A DNA stretch of 64,000 nt from JAJDXW01 sp965214795 (GCA_965214795.1 OZ243976.1:4216001-4280000); one strand, 5' to 3'. Numbered from the stretch's first letter, positions 43,174-52,141 are shown. The notes: generated by a model from the letters alone, not told the origin. Numbers and translations: made by a program.

Positions 43174-44775
43174 CTATGGGGCATCGGGGGCCGGGTGGTC
43201 GGGGGGCGGGCCGAAGCCGCCGCCGCCCGCCGCGTCAATGCGCAGCACCGAGCCGGGCGGAAGGTCGAGCACCGCCTTGTCGGCGATGGGGCGGCCGTCG
43301 ACCGAGAAGGCGGCGGGGGCACCATCTTCCCCGCCCGAGAGGCCGCGGGCGCCCCGGTGGGTGAGATCCGCGAGCACGGAGAGGCGGATCGGGGTCTCGC
43401 CCCCGTTCCGCACCACGAAGACCTGGCCGCAGCCGCCCCGCCGCGCGCCCGCGCCGCCGCTCCCGGCCCGGATCTCCTTCCGTTCGACGACGAGCGGGGT
43501 CAGCGACTCCAGGATCTCGACCGGCGTATTGGAGGTGTTGGTCGGATAGCAGAGGGCGTGCGGCCCATCGTTTCCGCTCCCCGCGCCGACGCCGCTCGAG
43601 ACGAAGAGGTGCTCGACGAAACGCGTTCCAGTCGCGGTCGCTCCGCTGAACACGACTTGGGGCCGCGGCACCCCGCTCTCCGCGATCACCCGCTCCGGCA
43701 GCGCCTCCGCGAGGGCGAGCAGCACCGCCGCACTCAGGAACTGCCCGGTGAGGTGCCGGGCGCTCACCGCGGCCGGGAAGGCCGGGTTGAGGATCGAGCC
43801 CTCGGGCGCCGCGACCGCGAAGGGCGCGGTCGTCCCATGGTTGTTCGGAATGGTCGGGCCGAAGACGCACTTCAAGGGATAGACGGTGTGGGCATAGGTG
43901 TAGCAGTAGGGGACGTTGATGCCGAGCGGTTGGGCCGGTGCGGTGCCCTCGTAGTCGACCGCCACCCCGTCGCCGTCGAGGGTGATCCGGCAGCGGATCG
44001 CGAGCTCCGCGTCGAAGCCGGCCGCGGTCACCTCGCTCGTCCAGGTGCCCCGCGGCGCCGCCTCGATGGCGGCGCGGACGGCCCTCGTCGAGCGGGCCAC
44101 GATCTCGCCCGCGATCCGCGCGTAGTGCTCCTCCCCGTACTCGCCCGCGAGCTCGAGAACCTGCCGGCTCGCGCGCCGGCAGCAGGCGGCCATTCCTTCG
44201 AGGTCCCCGATGACCTTGTCCGGCACCCGGACGTTGCTCGTGATGAAACGCCGGACGAGCGGGTCGCGGCGCCCGCGGCGGGCATAGCGGGTGACCGGGA
44301 TGCGCAGCCCCTCTTCGAAGATCTCGCGGCTCAGGGCGGAGTAGAGGGTGCCGCCGATGTCCGGGCCGTGGGCCGAGATCGCGACGAACCCGATGAGGGT
44401 GCGGCCGGCGAGGATCGGGGCCGCCATGGTGATGTCCTGGAGGTGACCGGATCCGATCCAGGGATCGTTGGTGATGACGAGGTCGCCCTCGCGCCAGTCC
44501 GCCGCCGGGTACTCCGCGAGGAACGCGTCGAGGGTCCGGGGCAGGGTGCCGATGAAGGAGGGGCTCGCGATGGCCGACTCGGCGAGCGCCCGCCCCGCAC
44601 GGTCGAACACCACCACGGCGAGGTCCTTCGATTCGCGGATGGTGATGGAGTAGGCGGTGCGGATCATGGTGGCCGCCGCCTCGTCCATGATCGAGAGGAG
44701 CCGGCTCCACACGACCTCGATGTCGCCCGGCGAGAACCCGTCCACCTTCGCTTTCGGCCTGCTGGTCGCCGTCAT
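43174..44775 (-). CDS. Hydantoinase B family protein, 533 aa
   Basis: A normal-length HyuB: FSPGDIEVVWSRLLSIMDEA, AATMIRTAYSITIRESKDL, VITNDPWIGSGHLQDITMAA, AISAHGPDIGGTLYSALSRE, YTYAHTVYPLKCVFGPTIPN, YPTNTSNTPVEILES, RAGSGGAGARRGGCGQVFVV. ATGA overlap with the hyuA stop shows coupled synthesis of the two subunits. Last gene of the 52-43 kb minus-strand module. Confidence 0.93.
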   Translation of the reverse strand: MTATSRPKAKVDGFSPGDIEVVWSRLLSIMDEAAATMIRTAYSITIRESKDLAVVVFDRAGRALAESAIASPSFIGTLPRTLDAFLAEYPAADWREGDLVITNDPWIGSGHLQDITMAAPILAGRTLIGFVAISAHGPDIGGTLYSALSREIFEEGLRIPVTRYARRGRRDPLVRRFITSNVRVPDKVIGDLEGMAACCRRASRQVLELAGEYGEEHYARIAGEIVARSTRAVRAAIEAAPRGTWTSEVTAAGFDAELAIRCRITLDGDGVAVDYEGTAPAQPLGINVPYCYTYAHTVYPLKCVFGPTIPNNHGTTAPFAVAAPEGSILNPAFPAAVSARHLTGQFLSAAVLLALAEALPERVIAESGVPRPQVVFSGATATGTRFVEHLFVSSGVGAGSGNDGPHALCYPTNTSNTPVEILESLTPLVVERKEIRAGSGGAGARRGGCGQVFVVRNGGETPIRLSVLADLTHRGARGLSGGEDGAPAAFSVDGRPIADKAVLDLPPGSVLRIDAAGGGGFGPPPDHPAPDAP

Positions 44776-46952
44776 CGCCCGTCTCCGTCGAGGTCGATCC
44801 GCAAGTTCCCGAACGCATCGAGCCCGAAGCGGGCCCCCGGCGTCACCACCGTGGTGGTCTGCCGCTCGACGACGAGGGCGGGCCCCGGATACCGCTCCTC
44901 GGGCGGCAGCGCTCCGCGCTGGTAGACCGGGGTATCGACGGTTCGTTCGTCGAAACGCACCGGGCGGCGAGAAGGGGCGGAGCCATTCCCCCCGGAGGCA
45001 GACCCCGCACCCGCACCCCCGTCCACGACCACTGTTCGCGGCGCGCGCAAGGTGCCGCTTCGCACTTCGAGGCGCCAGCTCACGATCTCCGCCGCCGCCC
45101 CCGGATTGTCCCGCCCGTAGTGCTCGCGGTAGGCCGCCGCGAAGGCCGCGTCCAGCGCCTCCCCCGACCCCGGGCCGTAGGGCGGACCCCCGAACGGGAC
45201 GTTGACCTCGTAGCCCTGGCCGCGGTAGCGCATGTCGATGGAGACCGCCGCCTCGACGGCCGCCGCCTCGGGGAGGCCCATGTCGCGCACCGCCTCGGCG
45301 CGCATCTCGGCGATGAGGGATTCGGCCGCCGGCCAGTCGACCTCGCCCACCGGACCGAGGCGCGACCTCGCGACGATGCACCCCGCGGGGGCGAGGCCGA
45401 GCCCGACCGCGGCCCCGACCCCGGCCCCCGGCATGACGAGCACCTCGGGGGCGCCGAGCCGCCGCCCAAGGGCGCAGGCGTGCACCGGGCCGGCGCCCCC
45501 GAAGGCGACGATGCGGAGCTTCCGCGGGTCCTCTCCCTGCGCTACCGCGTGGAGGCGCGCGGCGCGCGCCATCTGCTCGACGACGATGTCGTGGATCGCC
45601 ATCGCCGCGTCCTCGATCGAGCGCCCGAGGGGAGCCGCGATCCCGCGCTCGATGGCCTCGCGAGCGAGGCCGAGGTCGAGGCGCAGATCGCGCTCGCCCG
45701 CCCCCCCGATCCCGGCCCCAGCCTCAAACCCGGCCTCAGACCCGGCCTCAAACCCGGCCTCGGACCCGGCCCCGAGGTAGCCGAGCACGAGGTCCGCGTC
45801 CGCCACCGTCGGCCGCCGTCCGCCCCGCCCGTAGCACGCCGGCCCCGGCTCGCTTCCCGCGCTATGCGGGCCGACCGTCACGAGCCCGAGCGCGTCGACG
45901 CCCGCGATGCTGCCCCCGCCCGCGCCGATCTCGATGAGGTCCACCGCGCTCGCGGTCACCGGGAGGCCGCTCCCGGGCATGAACCGCGCGAGCCGCGCGA
46001 CCTCGTAGCCGCGGGTGAGCCGCGGCCGGCCGTCCCGCACGATCGCCGCTTTGGCCGTCGTCCCCCCCATGTCGAAGGAGAGGGCCCGCGGCCAGCCGAC
46101 CTGCTTCGCGGTCGCCGCCGCCGTCAGCACCCCGGCCGCCGCCCCGCATTCGAGCATCTCGACCGGGCGGCGCTCGGCCGCCGCCGGGGTGAGCCGCCCG
46201 CCGTAGGACGAGAAGAGGCTGAGCGAACCGCCGATGCCCTCCTCGTCGAGCCGCCTCTCGAACGTCCGGAGATAGGCCGCGATCCGGGGATACACGTACG
46301 CGTTGGCGACCGTGGTTGCGGACCGCTCGTACTCGCGGATCTCGGGGCAGACATCGCTCGAGAGCACGATCGGCCCCTCGAACCCGCCGTCGCGAAGCGC
46401 GCCCCGGACCGCGCGTTCATGCACCGGATTGCGGTAGGCGTGGAGGAGGCAAACGGCGACCGCTTCCACCCCCTCCTCCGCGAGACGCCGCGCCAGCTCC
46501 CGGACGCGGCCCGGGTCCGGCGATCGCTCGACCCGTCCGTCCGCATCCAGCCGCTCGTCGATCTCGAGGCGAAGGCGCCGCGGCACGAGTGGTGCCGGGA
46601 GCTCGATGAAGAGGTCGTAGACGTCGTAGCGGGACTCGCGGCCGAGCTCGAGGAGGTCGCGGAAACCGGCCGTGGTGACGAGGGCGGTGCGCGCCCCGGT
46701 CCGCTCGATCACCGTGTTCGAGGTCTGGGTGGTCGCATGGACCACCTCGCGAACCGCCATCGGGTCCACCCCGCTCCGCTCGAGGAGGAGCCGAACCCCC
46801 TCGATGGCTCCCGACGAGAGATCCCCGCTCGTCGTGAACACCTTCTCGGAGGCGAGCACCGCCCCCCTGCCGTTCATCAGGACGACGTCGGTGAACGTCC
46901 CTCCGATGTCGACGCAGACGCAGAGCGAGTCCGGCCGGGCAGGCCCTTCCAT
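44772..46952 (-). CDS. Hydantoinase A family protein, 726 aa
   Basis: HyuA with CVCVDIGGTFTDVVLMNGRG, VVHATTQTSNTVIERTGART, LELGRESRYDVYDLFIELP, LSFDMGGTTAKAAIVRDGRP, IEIGAGGGSIAGVDALGLV and GPACYGRGGRR. Near residues 395-412 a repetitive GSEAGFEAGSEAGFEAG insert, coded by four 12-bp units at 45721-45768, enlarges a loop. Start at MEGPARPD (46952); the frame is open further upstream but without family similarity. Subunit partner is the overlapping hyuB. Confidence 0.92.
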   Translation of the reverse strand: MEGPARPDSLCVCVDIGGTFTDVVLMNGRGAVLASEKVFTTSGDLSSGAIEGVRLLLERSGVDPMAVREVVHATTQTSNTVIERTGARTALVTTAGFRDLLELGRESRYDVYDLFIELPAPLVPRRLRLEIDERLDADGRVERSPDPGRVRELARRLAEEGVEAVAVCLLHAYRNPVHERAVRGALRDGGFEGPIVLSSDVCPEIREYERSATTVANAYVYPRIAAYLRTFERRLDEEGIGGSLSLFSSYGGRLTPAAAERRPVEMLECGAAAGVLTAAATAKQVGWPRALSFDMGGTTAKAAIVRDGRPRLTRGYEVARLARFMPGSGLPVTASAVDLIEIGAGGGSIAGVDALGLVTVGPHSAGSEPGPACYGRGGRRPTVADADLVLGYLGAGSEAGFEAGSEAGFEAGAGIGGAGERDLRLDLGLAREAIERGIAAPLGRSIEDAAMAIHDIVVEQMARAARLHAVAQGEDPRKLRIVAFGGAGPVHACALGRRLGAPEVLVMPGAGVGAAVGLGLAPAGCIVARSRLGPVGEVDWPAAESLIAEMRAEAVRDMGLPEAAAVEAAVSIDMRYRGQGYEVNVPFGGPPYGPGSGEALDAAFAAAYREHYGRDNPGAAAEIVSWRLEVRSGTLRAPRTVVVDGGAGAGSASGGNGSAPSRRPVRFDERTVDTPVYQRGALPPEERYPGPALVVERQTTTVVTPGARFGLDAFGNLRIDLDGDGR
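45721..45768. repeat. 12-bp x 4 minisatellite inside hyuA
   Basis: Units GCCTCAAACCCG, GCCTCAGACCCG, GCCTCAAACCCG and GCCTCGGACCCG lie in tandem and keep the hyuA frame, adding four residues per unit. Copy number may vary between strains. Confidence 0.85.
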
Positions 46953-47039
46953 CCCGCGGGAACGATCCGTCAGGCGCACGCTGGCCCCCTTGAGGGGACG
47001 GCATCTTTGCAAGTGGGCCAGGTCCTTCGCGCCGACACT

Positions 47040-47117
47040 CCGGGAGCGCGGGCTTCCGGCCCGCATGAACCATCGCAGGTCCGCGGCCCACCGCGGGCCG
47101 GAAGCCCGCGCTCCCGG
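47040..47117. repeat. 25-bp perfect inverted repeat (GCGGGCTTCCGGCCCGC type)
   Basis: The arms at 47040-47064 and 47093-47117 are exact inverses containing GCGGGCTTCCGGCCCGC, itself partly palindromic, around a 28-base spacer. It lies upstream of hyuA in 46953-47450, which otherwise holds only the element at 47193-47448. Confidence 0.85.
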
Positions 47118-47192
47118 GAGAACCGGTCCAACGCGGACACGTCCGACGGATCGCCGGATACCCCGGCGACCCGAGGCGAAGCCTCGCCAGAG

Positions 47193-47448
47193 CTGCCCGT
47201 GCCCCACATCTCCTCGCTGGATTTTGAATATGAATAATTCATTTCAATTCAATTGCTTGCAATCTATCTGCCCTATCTGCCGATGACTGTCCAAGCCAGA
47301 CTCGTCGGGCCTCGGCTGCATCGGGACCGGCCGGGGACTGGTTTGTCATTCGATGCGCCGTTCACGGAAAAAGCAAAGGGCCGGAAAACAATGACTTCCA
47401 TGATACGCCGCGCATGAAACCCAGCGAGGAGATGTGGGGCACGGGCAG
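47193..47448. mobile_element. 256-bp element with 28-bp perfect inverted ends
   Basis: CTGCCCGTGCCCCACATCTC... at 47193-47220 recurs exactly inverted at 47421-47448. The 200-bp interior is strikingly A+T-rich at one end (attttgaatatgaataattc) and has no gene. One end stops 2 bp from the stop codon of the aminotransferase. It may be a MITE-like element, and it may also carry a promoter for hyuA. Confidence 0.7.
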
Positions 47449-47450
47449 TG

Positions 47451-48854
47451 CTAGAGCGCATCGAGGGCGCGCTCCGCCGCGCGAAGGGTCTCCTCGATCT
47501 CGCTCTCGTCGTGCGCGGTCGAGAAGTAGCTCCGCCCGCCCGCGCGCACCATGACCCCGTGGCGGATGAGGCCGACGTGGAAGCGGAGATTGCGGTCCGC
47601 GTCGGCGCGCGCCGCGCTTCGCCGATCGAAGATGGGCTCCCGCGAGAAGGCGATGTCCCAGAGCGGCCCGAAGCCGACGACCTGGGCCTCGAGCCCGCGC
47701 TGGCGTATCCGGTCCCGGAGCCCCTCCTTGAGGGCCTCGGCGTTGCCGTGCAGGCTCTCGAGCACCCCGGGCCGGGCGAGCTCGCCCAAGGTGGCGAGGG
47801 CCGCCGCCGCCGCGAGGGGGTTCCCCGCCTGGGAGGTCGTGACGTAGGCGTATCCCGACGCCGCATCGCCCCGGCGCGGGTCGGCGTGGTCCATGATTTC
47901 CGCCCGCCCCGCGACGGCCGAGATCGGCACCCCGCCCCCGAGCGCCTTGCCGAAGGCGCCGAGGTCGGGCTCGACATCGAACACCTCGGCCGCGCCCCCC
48001 CGGGCGTGGCGAAAGCCGGTTACCACCTCGTCGAAGACGAGCGCGACGCCGTGAGCGGTGCAGAGCTCCCGGAGGCCGGCGAGGAATTCCCGGTGGGCCG
48101 CGTAGCTTCGTTGCACCGGCTCGACGATGACCGCGGCGAGCGACCGCCACTCCGCCCGGACAATGCGGCGGGCCGCGTCGAGGTCGTTGTAGGGGGCGAC
48201 CCGCACGAGGTCCCCGATCGCCTGCGGGATCCCCGCCGATCCCGGCACCCGACCCGCCCCGGAGCCGTCCGCCGCCGCTTCCGCCGCCGCCGCTCCCGGT
48301 GCCGCGTCCCAAAGCCCGTAGTCGCAGTTCCCGTGGTAGGCGCCATCGAATTTGAGCACCTTCTCGCGCCCGGTGAAGGCCCGCGCGAGGCGGAACGCGA
48401 ACATCACCGCCTCGGCCCCGGAGAGGGCGAAGCGGACCCGGTCCGCCCAGCGGACCATGCCGGTGAAGCGTTCGGCGAGGCGGATCGCAAGCGGATTGCG
48501 GATGCTCACGAACTGCATCGAACGAGCGGCCTGGCGCTGGACCGCCTCGACGACCGCGGGGTGGCTGTAGCCCAGGATGAGGGAGCCGCCGCCGCAGGAG
48601 TAGTCGATGAAGCGCCGGCCGCGGCTGTCGACGATACGCGCCCCGTTCCCTTCGACCGGGACGTGGTCCGTCTCCGCCGGGTAGCGGTGCCGGCCGAGCA
48701 CCCCGCCCGGCATGCACCGTTGTGCAACCCGAAGCAACTCCTCGGTCTCGTCGGGCGCCGCGCCGACGCCCGCCGCCCCCGCCTCGGAAGCCGGGGCCGC
48801 CGCCCGCGGGTTCACTCCACCGGCCGCCCCCCCGACCGTCGCCCGCCCCGCCAT
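47451..48854 (-). CDS. Class III (GSA aminomutase-like) PLP aminotransferase, 467 aa
   Basis: RCMPGGVLGRHRYPAETDHV, FIDYSCGGGSLILGYSHPAV, LSGAEAVMFAFRLARAFTGR, KFDGAYHGNCDYGLWD, LVFDEVVTGFRHARGG and the Schiff-base lysine in GAFGKALGGGVPISAVAG. It closely resembles the aminotransferase at 5621-6949 in layout and motifs. Residues 175-195 hold an Ala/Gly-rich insert. Start 48854 is one base past the GMC stop with GGAG before it, so the genes are coupled. Likely role: transamination of a carbonyl produced by the GMC enzyme, or the reverse. Confidence 0.92.
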   Translation of the reverse strand: MAGRATVGGAAGGVNPRAAAPASEAGAAGVGAAPDETEELLRVAQRCMPGGVLGRHRYPAETDHVPVEGNGARIVDSRGRRFIDYSCGGGSLILGYSHPAVVEAVQRQAARSMQFVSIRNPLAIRLAERFTGMVRWADRVRFALSGAEAVMFAFRLARAFTGREKVLKFDGAYHGNCDYGLWDAAPGAAAAEAAADGSGAGRVPGSAGIPQAIGDLVRVAPYNDLDAARRIVRAEWRSLAAVIVEPVQRSYAAHREFLAGLRELCTAHGVALVFDEVVTGFRHARGGAAEVFDVEPDLGAFGKALGGGVPISAVAGRAEIMDHADPRRGDAASGYAYVTTSQAGNPLAAAAALATLGELARPGVLESLHGNAEALKEGLRDRIRQRGLEAQVVGFGPLWDIAFSREPIFDRRSAARADADRNLRFHVGLIRHGVMVRAGGRSYFSTAHDESEIEETLRAAERALDAL

Positions 48855-48855
48855 C

Positions 48856-50478
48856 TCAATCTCCGTGATCGTCGCGGATGAGGTCCGCACCCCGCTCCCC
48901 GATCATCATCGCCACCGCGTTCGGGTTCGGCGACGCGAGGTGGGGCATCACGGACGCATCCGCGATCCGGAGCCCCGGCACACCCTGTACCCTGAGCCGC
49001 GGGTCGACGACGGCCCTCTCGTCCGAGCCCATGCGGCAGGTCCCCGCCGGATGCCAGCTCGTCTCCGCAGTCGCGCGAATGTACCCGACGAGCGCCTCGT
49101 CGTCGCGCACCCCCGCCCCCGGGCGAAGCTCCTCCGCGATGAGCGCCGGCATCGGCTCCGCGGCGGCTATCCGCCGCAGCCACCGTGCGCCCCGGAGCGC
49201 GACCTCCATGTCCTGCGGCTCGCTCAGGTAGTTCGCGCGGATCTCGGGCGGGTCGTCCGGCTCCGGGGAACGCGCGTGCACCGACCCCCGCGACCGCGGG
49301 TGGAGCGGCGTCGAGCCGAGCATGAAGCCGGACACGGTGTCGATGCCGTGCTCGCCGGTCATCGCGTAGCGGGTCCGCCCGCTCAGGTGCGTGACCTGGA
49401 GCTTGAGGTCGACCCGCTGCGCGTCCGGGCGGCTCTTGACGAGGGCGTGCACCGAGACCCCGGGGGTCGCCATGAGGCCCCGCCGGGTGAGCAGGTAGCG
49501 CAGCATCATGGCCGCCCCCCGCCACCGGTCCCGCAGCGCGTCGTTCACCGTGATCGGCCGCGTGCAGCGGTAGGCGAAGCGCGTGTTGAGGTGGTCCTGG
49601 AGGTTCTCGCCCACCCCGGGGAGGTGGTGGACGACGTCGATCCCGAGCCGGGCGAGGCGTTCGCCGTCCCCGATCCCGGAGAGCTCGAGGAGGCGCGGCG
49701 TGTTCATCGCCCCGGCCGAGAGCACCACCTCCCGGGCCGCCCGGACGAGCCTCGAAGACCCGTCCGGGAGCCGGCAGACGACCCCTGCCGCCCGGCCCTC
49801 CTCGACCGCCACCGACGTCGTCCGGCAATCGAGGGCCACCTCGAGGTTCCGCCGAGACCGGGCCGGGCGAAGGTATCCGGCCGCCGCGCTCGAGCGGCGC
49901 CCGCGGTACGAGGAGAGCTGAAGGTACGCCACCCCCTCGTAGCGCGCCCCGTTGTAGTCGGGGGTCTCCGGGATCCGGAGAGCGGTGCATGCGCGGTAGA
50001 ACCCCTCCGTCAGCGCATCCCGGTGAGGCAGATCGGAGACCCCGATCGGGCCGCCCCGGCCGCGGTGCGCGGGGTCGCCCCCCGGGTAGTGCTCCAGCCG
50101 CCGGAAGTACGGCGCGACCTCCTCCCACCCCCACCCGGGGCAGCCCGCGTCGCGCCAGCGGTCGTACTCCTCCACGGGTCCCCGCACGAAGAGGAGCCCG
50201 TTGATGCTGCTCGACCCCCCGAGCAACCGGCCGGAGGGCAGGTACATGCGCCGGCCATCCAGGCCCGGCTCGGGCTCGGTCGAATAGGGCCAGTGGAGGC
50301 GCCGGTCGTTGTACAGCCGCCCGACTCCGAGGGGGATGGGAATCCAGAACGCGTCGTCCTTGCTTCCCGCCTCGATGAGCAGCACCGAGCGGCGCCCGTC
50401 CTCGCTCAGCCGGGCCGCGAGCGCACTCCCCGCGGAGCCGGCCCCGACGACCACGTAATCGTAGCGATCGCTCTGCAT
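48856..50478 (-). CDS. GMC family FAD-dependent oxidoreductase, 540 aa
   Basis: FAD-binding start YDYVVVGAGSAGSALAARLS, GMC signature 1 (LGGSSSINGLLFVRGPVEEY), signature 2 (VLSAGAMNTPRLLELSGIG), and the C-terminal active site with His in TSWHPAGTCRMGSDERAV and Asn in SPNPNAVAMMIGERGADL. It is choline-dehydrogenase-like and oxidises an alcohol to a carbonyl. It lies between the dioxygenase (51172) and the aminotransferase (48854) on the same strand. Confidence 0.95.
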   Translation of the reverse strand: MQSDRYDYVVVGAGSAGSALAARLSEDGRRSVLLIEAGSKDDAFWIPIPLGVGRLYNDRRLHWPYSTEPEPGLDGRRMYLPSGRLLGGSSSINGLLFVRGPVEEYDRWRDAGCPGWGWEEVAPYFRRLEHYPGGDPAHRGRGGPIGVSDLPHRDALTEGFYRACTALRIPETPDYNGARYEGVAYLQLSSYRGRRSSAAAGYLRPARSRRNLEVALDCRTTSVAVEEGRAAGVVCRLPDGSSRLVRAAREVVLSAGAMNTPRLLELSGIGDGERLARLGIDVVHHLPGVGENLQDHLNTRFAYRCTRPITVNDALRDRWRGAAMMLRYLLTRRGLMATPGVSVHALVKSRPDAQRVDLKLQVTHLSGRTRYAMTGEHGIDTVSGFMLGSTPLHPRSRGSVHARSPEPDDPPEIRANYLSEPQDMEVALRGARWLRRIAAAEPMPALIAEELRPGAGVRDDEALVGYIRATAETSWHPAGTCRMGSDERAVVDPRLRVQGVPGLRIADASVMPHLASPNPNAVAMMIGERGADLIRDDHGD

Positions 50479-50514
50479 CCCGTCCCCTGCTCCTCGACCG
50501 TTCCTCGCTCTCTA

Positions 50515-50858
50515 CCCCGAAAAAATCACCGACTTCCCGCTGCGGCCGCCAATCCGCTCGCGGTCGCGGGACGTACTCCCGCGAGCCGCTTCGACCGCGC
50601 GCACGCGCCAGTCTCGGCTCATAGGTAGGTACTTAAGCTGATTGATTAGGGCTGAACCGGTCATAACAGCCTGCGACCGGCACCTGACATGCCCCACGGT
50701 CTGGATTTCCCGGTCTGAACGGCTTAATACCTACCTATGAGTGTCGGCTACGCCTCGGCAGCGCGCACGCGCTCTTTCGATCCGTGCGGCCCGTTCCTCC
50801 ATGAGATCGTGGGGCATCCTGGCCCCCTCGCGACGAAAGTCGGTGATTTTTTCGGGCT
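50515..50858. repeat. TAGCCCGAAAAAATC repeat, copy C, carrying a nested element
   Basis: It is bounded by ccccgaaaaaatcaccgact on the left and, inverted, TAGCCCGAAAAAATCACC on the right, with TA at both ends. Read from the right it matches copy B through the gatgccccacgatctcatgg block and the tail ending gcggccgcagcgggaagtcgg, except for a 124-bp insertion (50618-50741). Confidence 0.8.
50618..50741. mobile_element. 124-bp MITE-like insertion nested in copy C
   Basis: The ends CTCATAGGTAGGTACTTAAG (50618-50638) and, inverted, CTCATAGGTAGGTATTAAGC (50722-50741) differ by one indel. It is absent from the equivalent place in copy B. Noncoding and noticeably A+T-richer than its host repeat. Confidence 0.78.
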
Positions 50859-50948
50859 ACCGCCCCGTTCCCGGCCCGCTCGGGTCCCGCCCTGCTTCCA
50901 TTCGGGCTCGTATCCACAACCTGACAACCCGCGCACCGATGCTCTATC

Positions 50949-51092
50949 GTCGGATTACGCTGAGCGAATCCGACCAGTTCACGACCGGCAGACCCTCTGT
51001 CGTCGGATTACGCCTTCGGCTGACCCGACCTGCCGGGAGGCTGCCGGTCGCGAGTCCCTCACAGGTCGGGTCAGCCGAAGGCGTAGCCCGAC
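50949..51092. repeat. Cluster of GTCGG...CCGAC hairpin repeats
   Basis: Hairpin GTCGGATT/AATCCGAC (50949-50974) is followed by two 31-bp units in inverted orientation (51002-51032 and 51062-51092) with core CGCCTTCGGCTGACCCGACC. The remaining 50859-51171 holds no gene. Such palindromes are widespread in proteobacteria as REP-like elements. Confidence 0.7.
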
Positions 51093-51171
51093 GACCGGCC
51101 GAAACGGCGGCAGGCTGCACACCATGTTTTTTTCAAGTCAGGGATATAAGCTCCCTTCCATTCCCTCGGGC

Positions 51172-52032
51172 TCAGCAGCGAAGCGGCGCGGACGCGGGAA
51201 GGGTCGGACGGGAAGAACGCGGACCCTCGTCCGGCAGATGGCCGATCCGGAAGTCGTTGCGGCCGGTCCGGTCCGCCCCGCGCGCGAGCCAGATGGGCCG
51301 CATCGCGAAGTCCGAGACCCCGATGTCCGAGCTCTGGCCGACCTCCATCTCCCGGTCGTAGAAGGAGGTGCCCGGGAAGTACCGCATGGCGTAACCGGCA
51401 CGCCGGCTTCCCGAGCGATTGGGGTTGGATCCGTGGACGAGGTAGACGTCGTGCATCGAGAGCTCGCCCGCGCGGAGCACGTCGTCCCGCGCGGACGCGG
51501 GGTCGAACTCCGAGGGCGCGACCCGCTGGTTGAGGACGAGGTCACCGCCTCCGACATGCTCGTGGCGATAGAGGCGCCGCGCCGCATGCGACCCCGGGAG
51601 GTAGCGCATGCAGCCGTTCTCGGGGAGCGAATCGTCGATGGCGACCCAGACCGAGCACGTGGCGAGCGGCCGCAGGGGCCAGTACCGCCCGTCCTGGTGC
51701 CACGGCACCTCGCGCCCGACGCCGGGGGGCTTGCAGAAGACCCCGCTGCTCCACAGGATGATGTCGGGCCCGATGACGGACTCCACGAGGTCCAGTATTC
51801 CGGGGTCGAGGCAGAAGTCGAGGAAGTCGCGGTGGAGGTCCGGGTCGCGGTCGTCCGGGCGCGGGATGTGCGGGCCGATGAGGTACTCGGGGGCGACATC
51901 GGGATTGGCGGCGACGAGACGCTCGACGGCGATCCTGATCCGCTCGAGCCTCGCCCCGTCGAGGCGAAACGACGGCACCACCAGCCCGTCCCGCCGGTAG
52001 GTCTCGATCTCGCTCGCCGTCAACCCGGCCAT
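51172..52032 (-). CDS. Phytanoyl-CoA dioxygenase (PhyH) family protein, 286 aa
   Basis: Fe(II)/2-oxoglutarate oxygenase: IETYRRDGLVVPSFRLDGA, LVAANPDVAPEYLIGPHIPR, VESVIGPDIILWSSGVFCKP, iron ligands in VPWHQDGRYWPLRPLATCSV (HxD) and ELSMHDVYLVHGSNPN (distal His), then Arg in RAGYAMRYFPG. It hydroxylates a small substrate or acyl chain. GGAGG precedes ATG 52032. It is related to the IS-interrupted gene at 31257/33097. First gene of the dioxygenase-GMC-aminotransferase-hydantoinase series. Confidence 0.92.
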   Translation of the reverse strand: MAGLTASEIETYRRDGLVVPSFRLDGARLERIRIAVERLVAANPDVAPEYLIGPHIPRPDDRDPDLHRDFLDFCLDPGILDLVESVIGPDIILWSSGVFCKPPGVGREVPWHQDGRYWPLRPLATCSVWVAIDDSLPENGCMRYLPGSHAARRLYRHEHVGGGDLVLNQRVAPSEFDPASARDDVLRAGELSMHDVYLVHGSNPNRSGSRRAGYAMRYFPGTSFYDREMEVGQSSDIGVSDFAMRPIWLARGADRTGRNDFRIGHLPDEGPRSSRPTLPASAPLRC

Positions 52033-52141
52033 TCGGCCTCCGATCGTGCCCGAAAGGCGGATGATTCATCCAACGTCGGCCCCTTGCGTGGCCTGCCGCG
52101 CGCTCTATCAAGGTCGCTTCACGCTCCGGTTCCGACCCGCC

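Noticed and set aside
50949..51092. GTCGG repeats considered as a CRISPR array
   Set aside because: The units are few, inverted and palindromic, spacing is irregular, and no cas gene is present.
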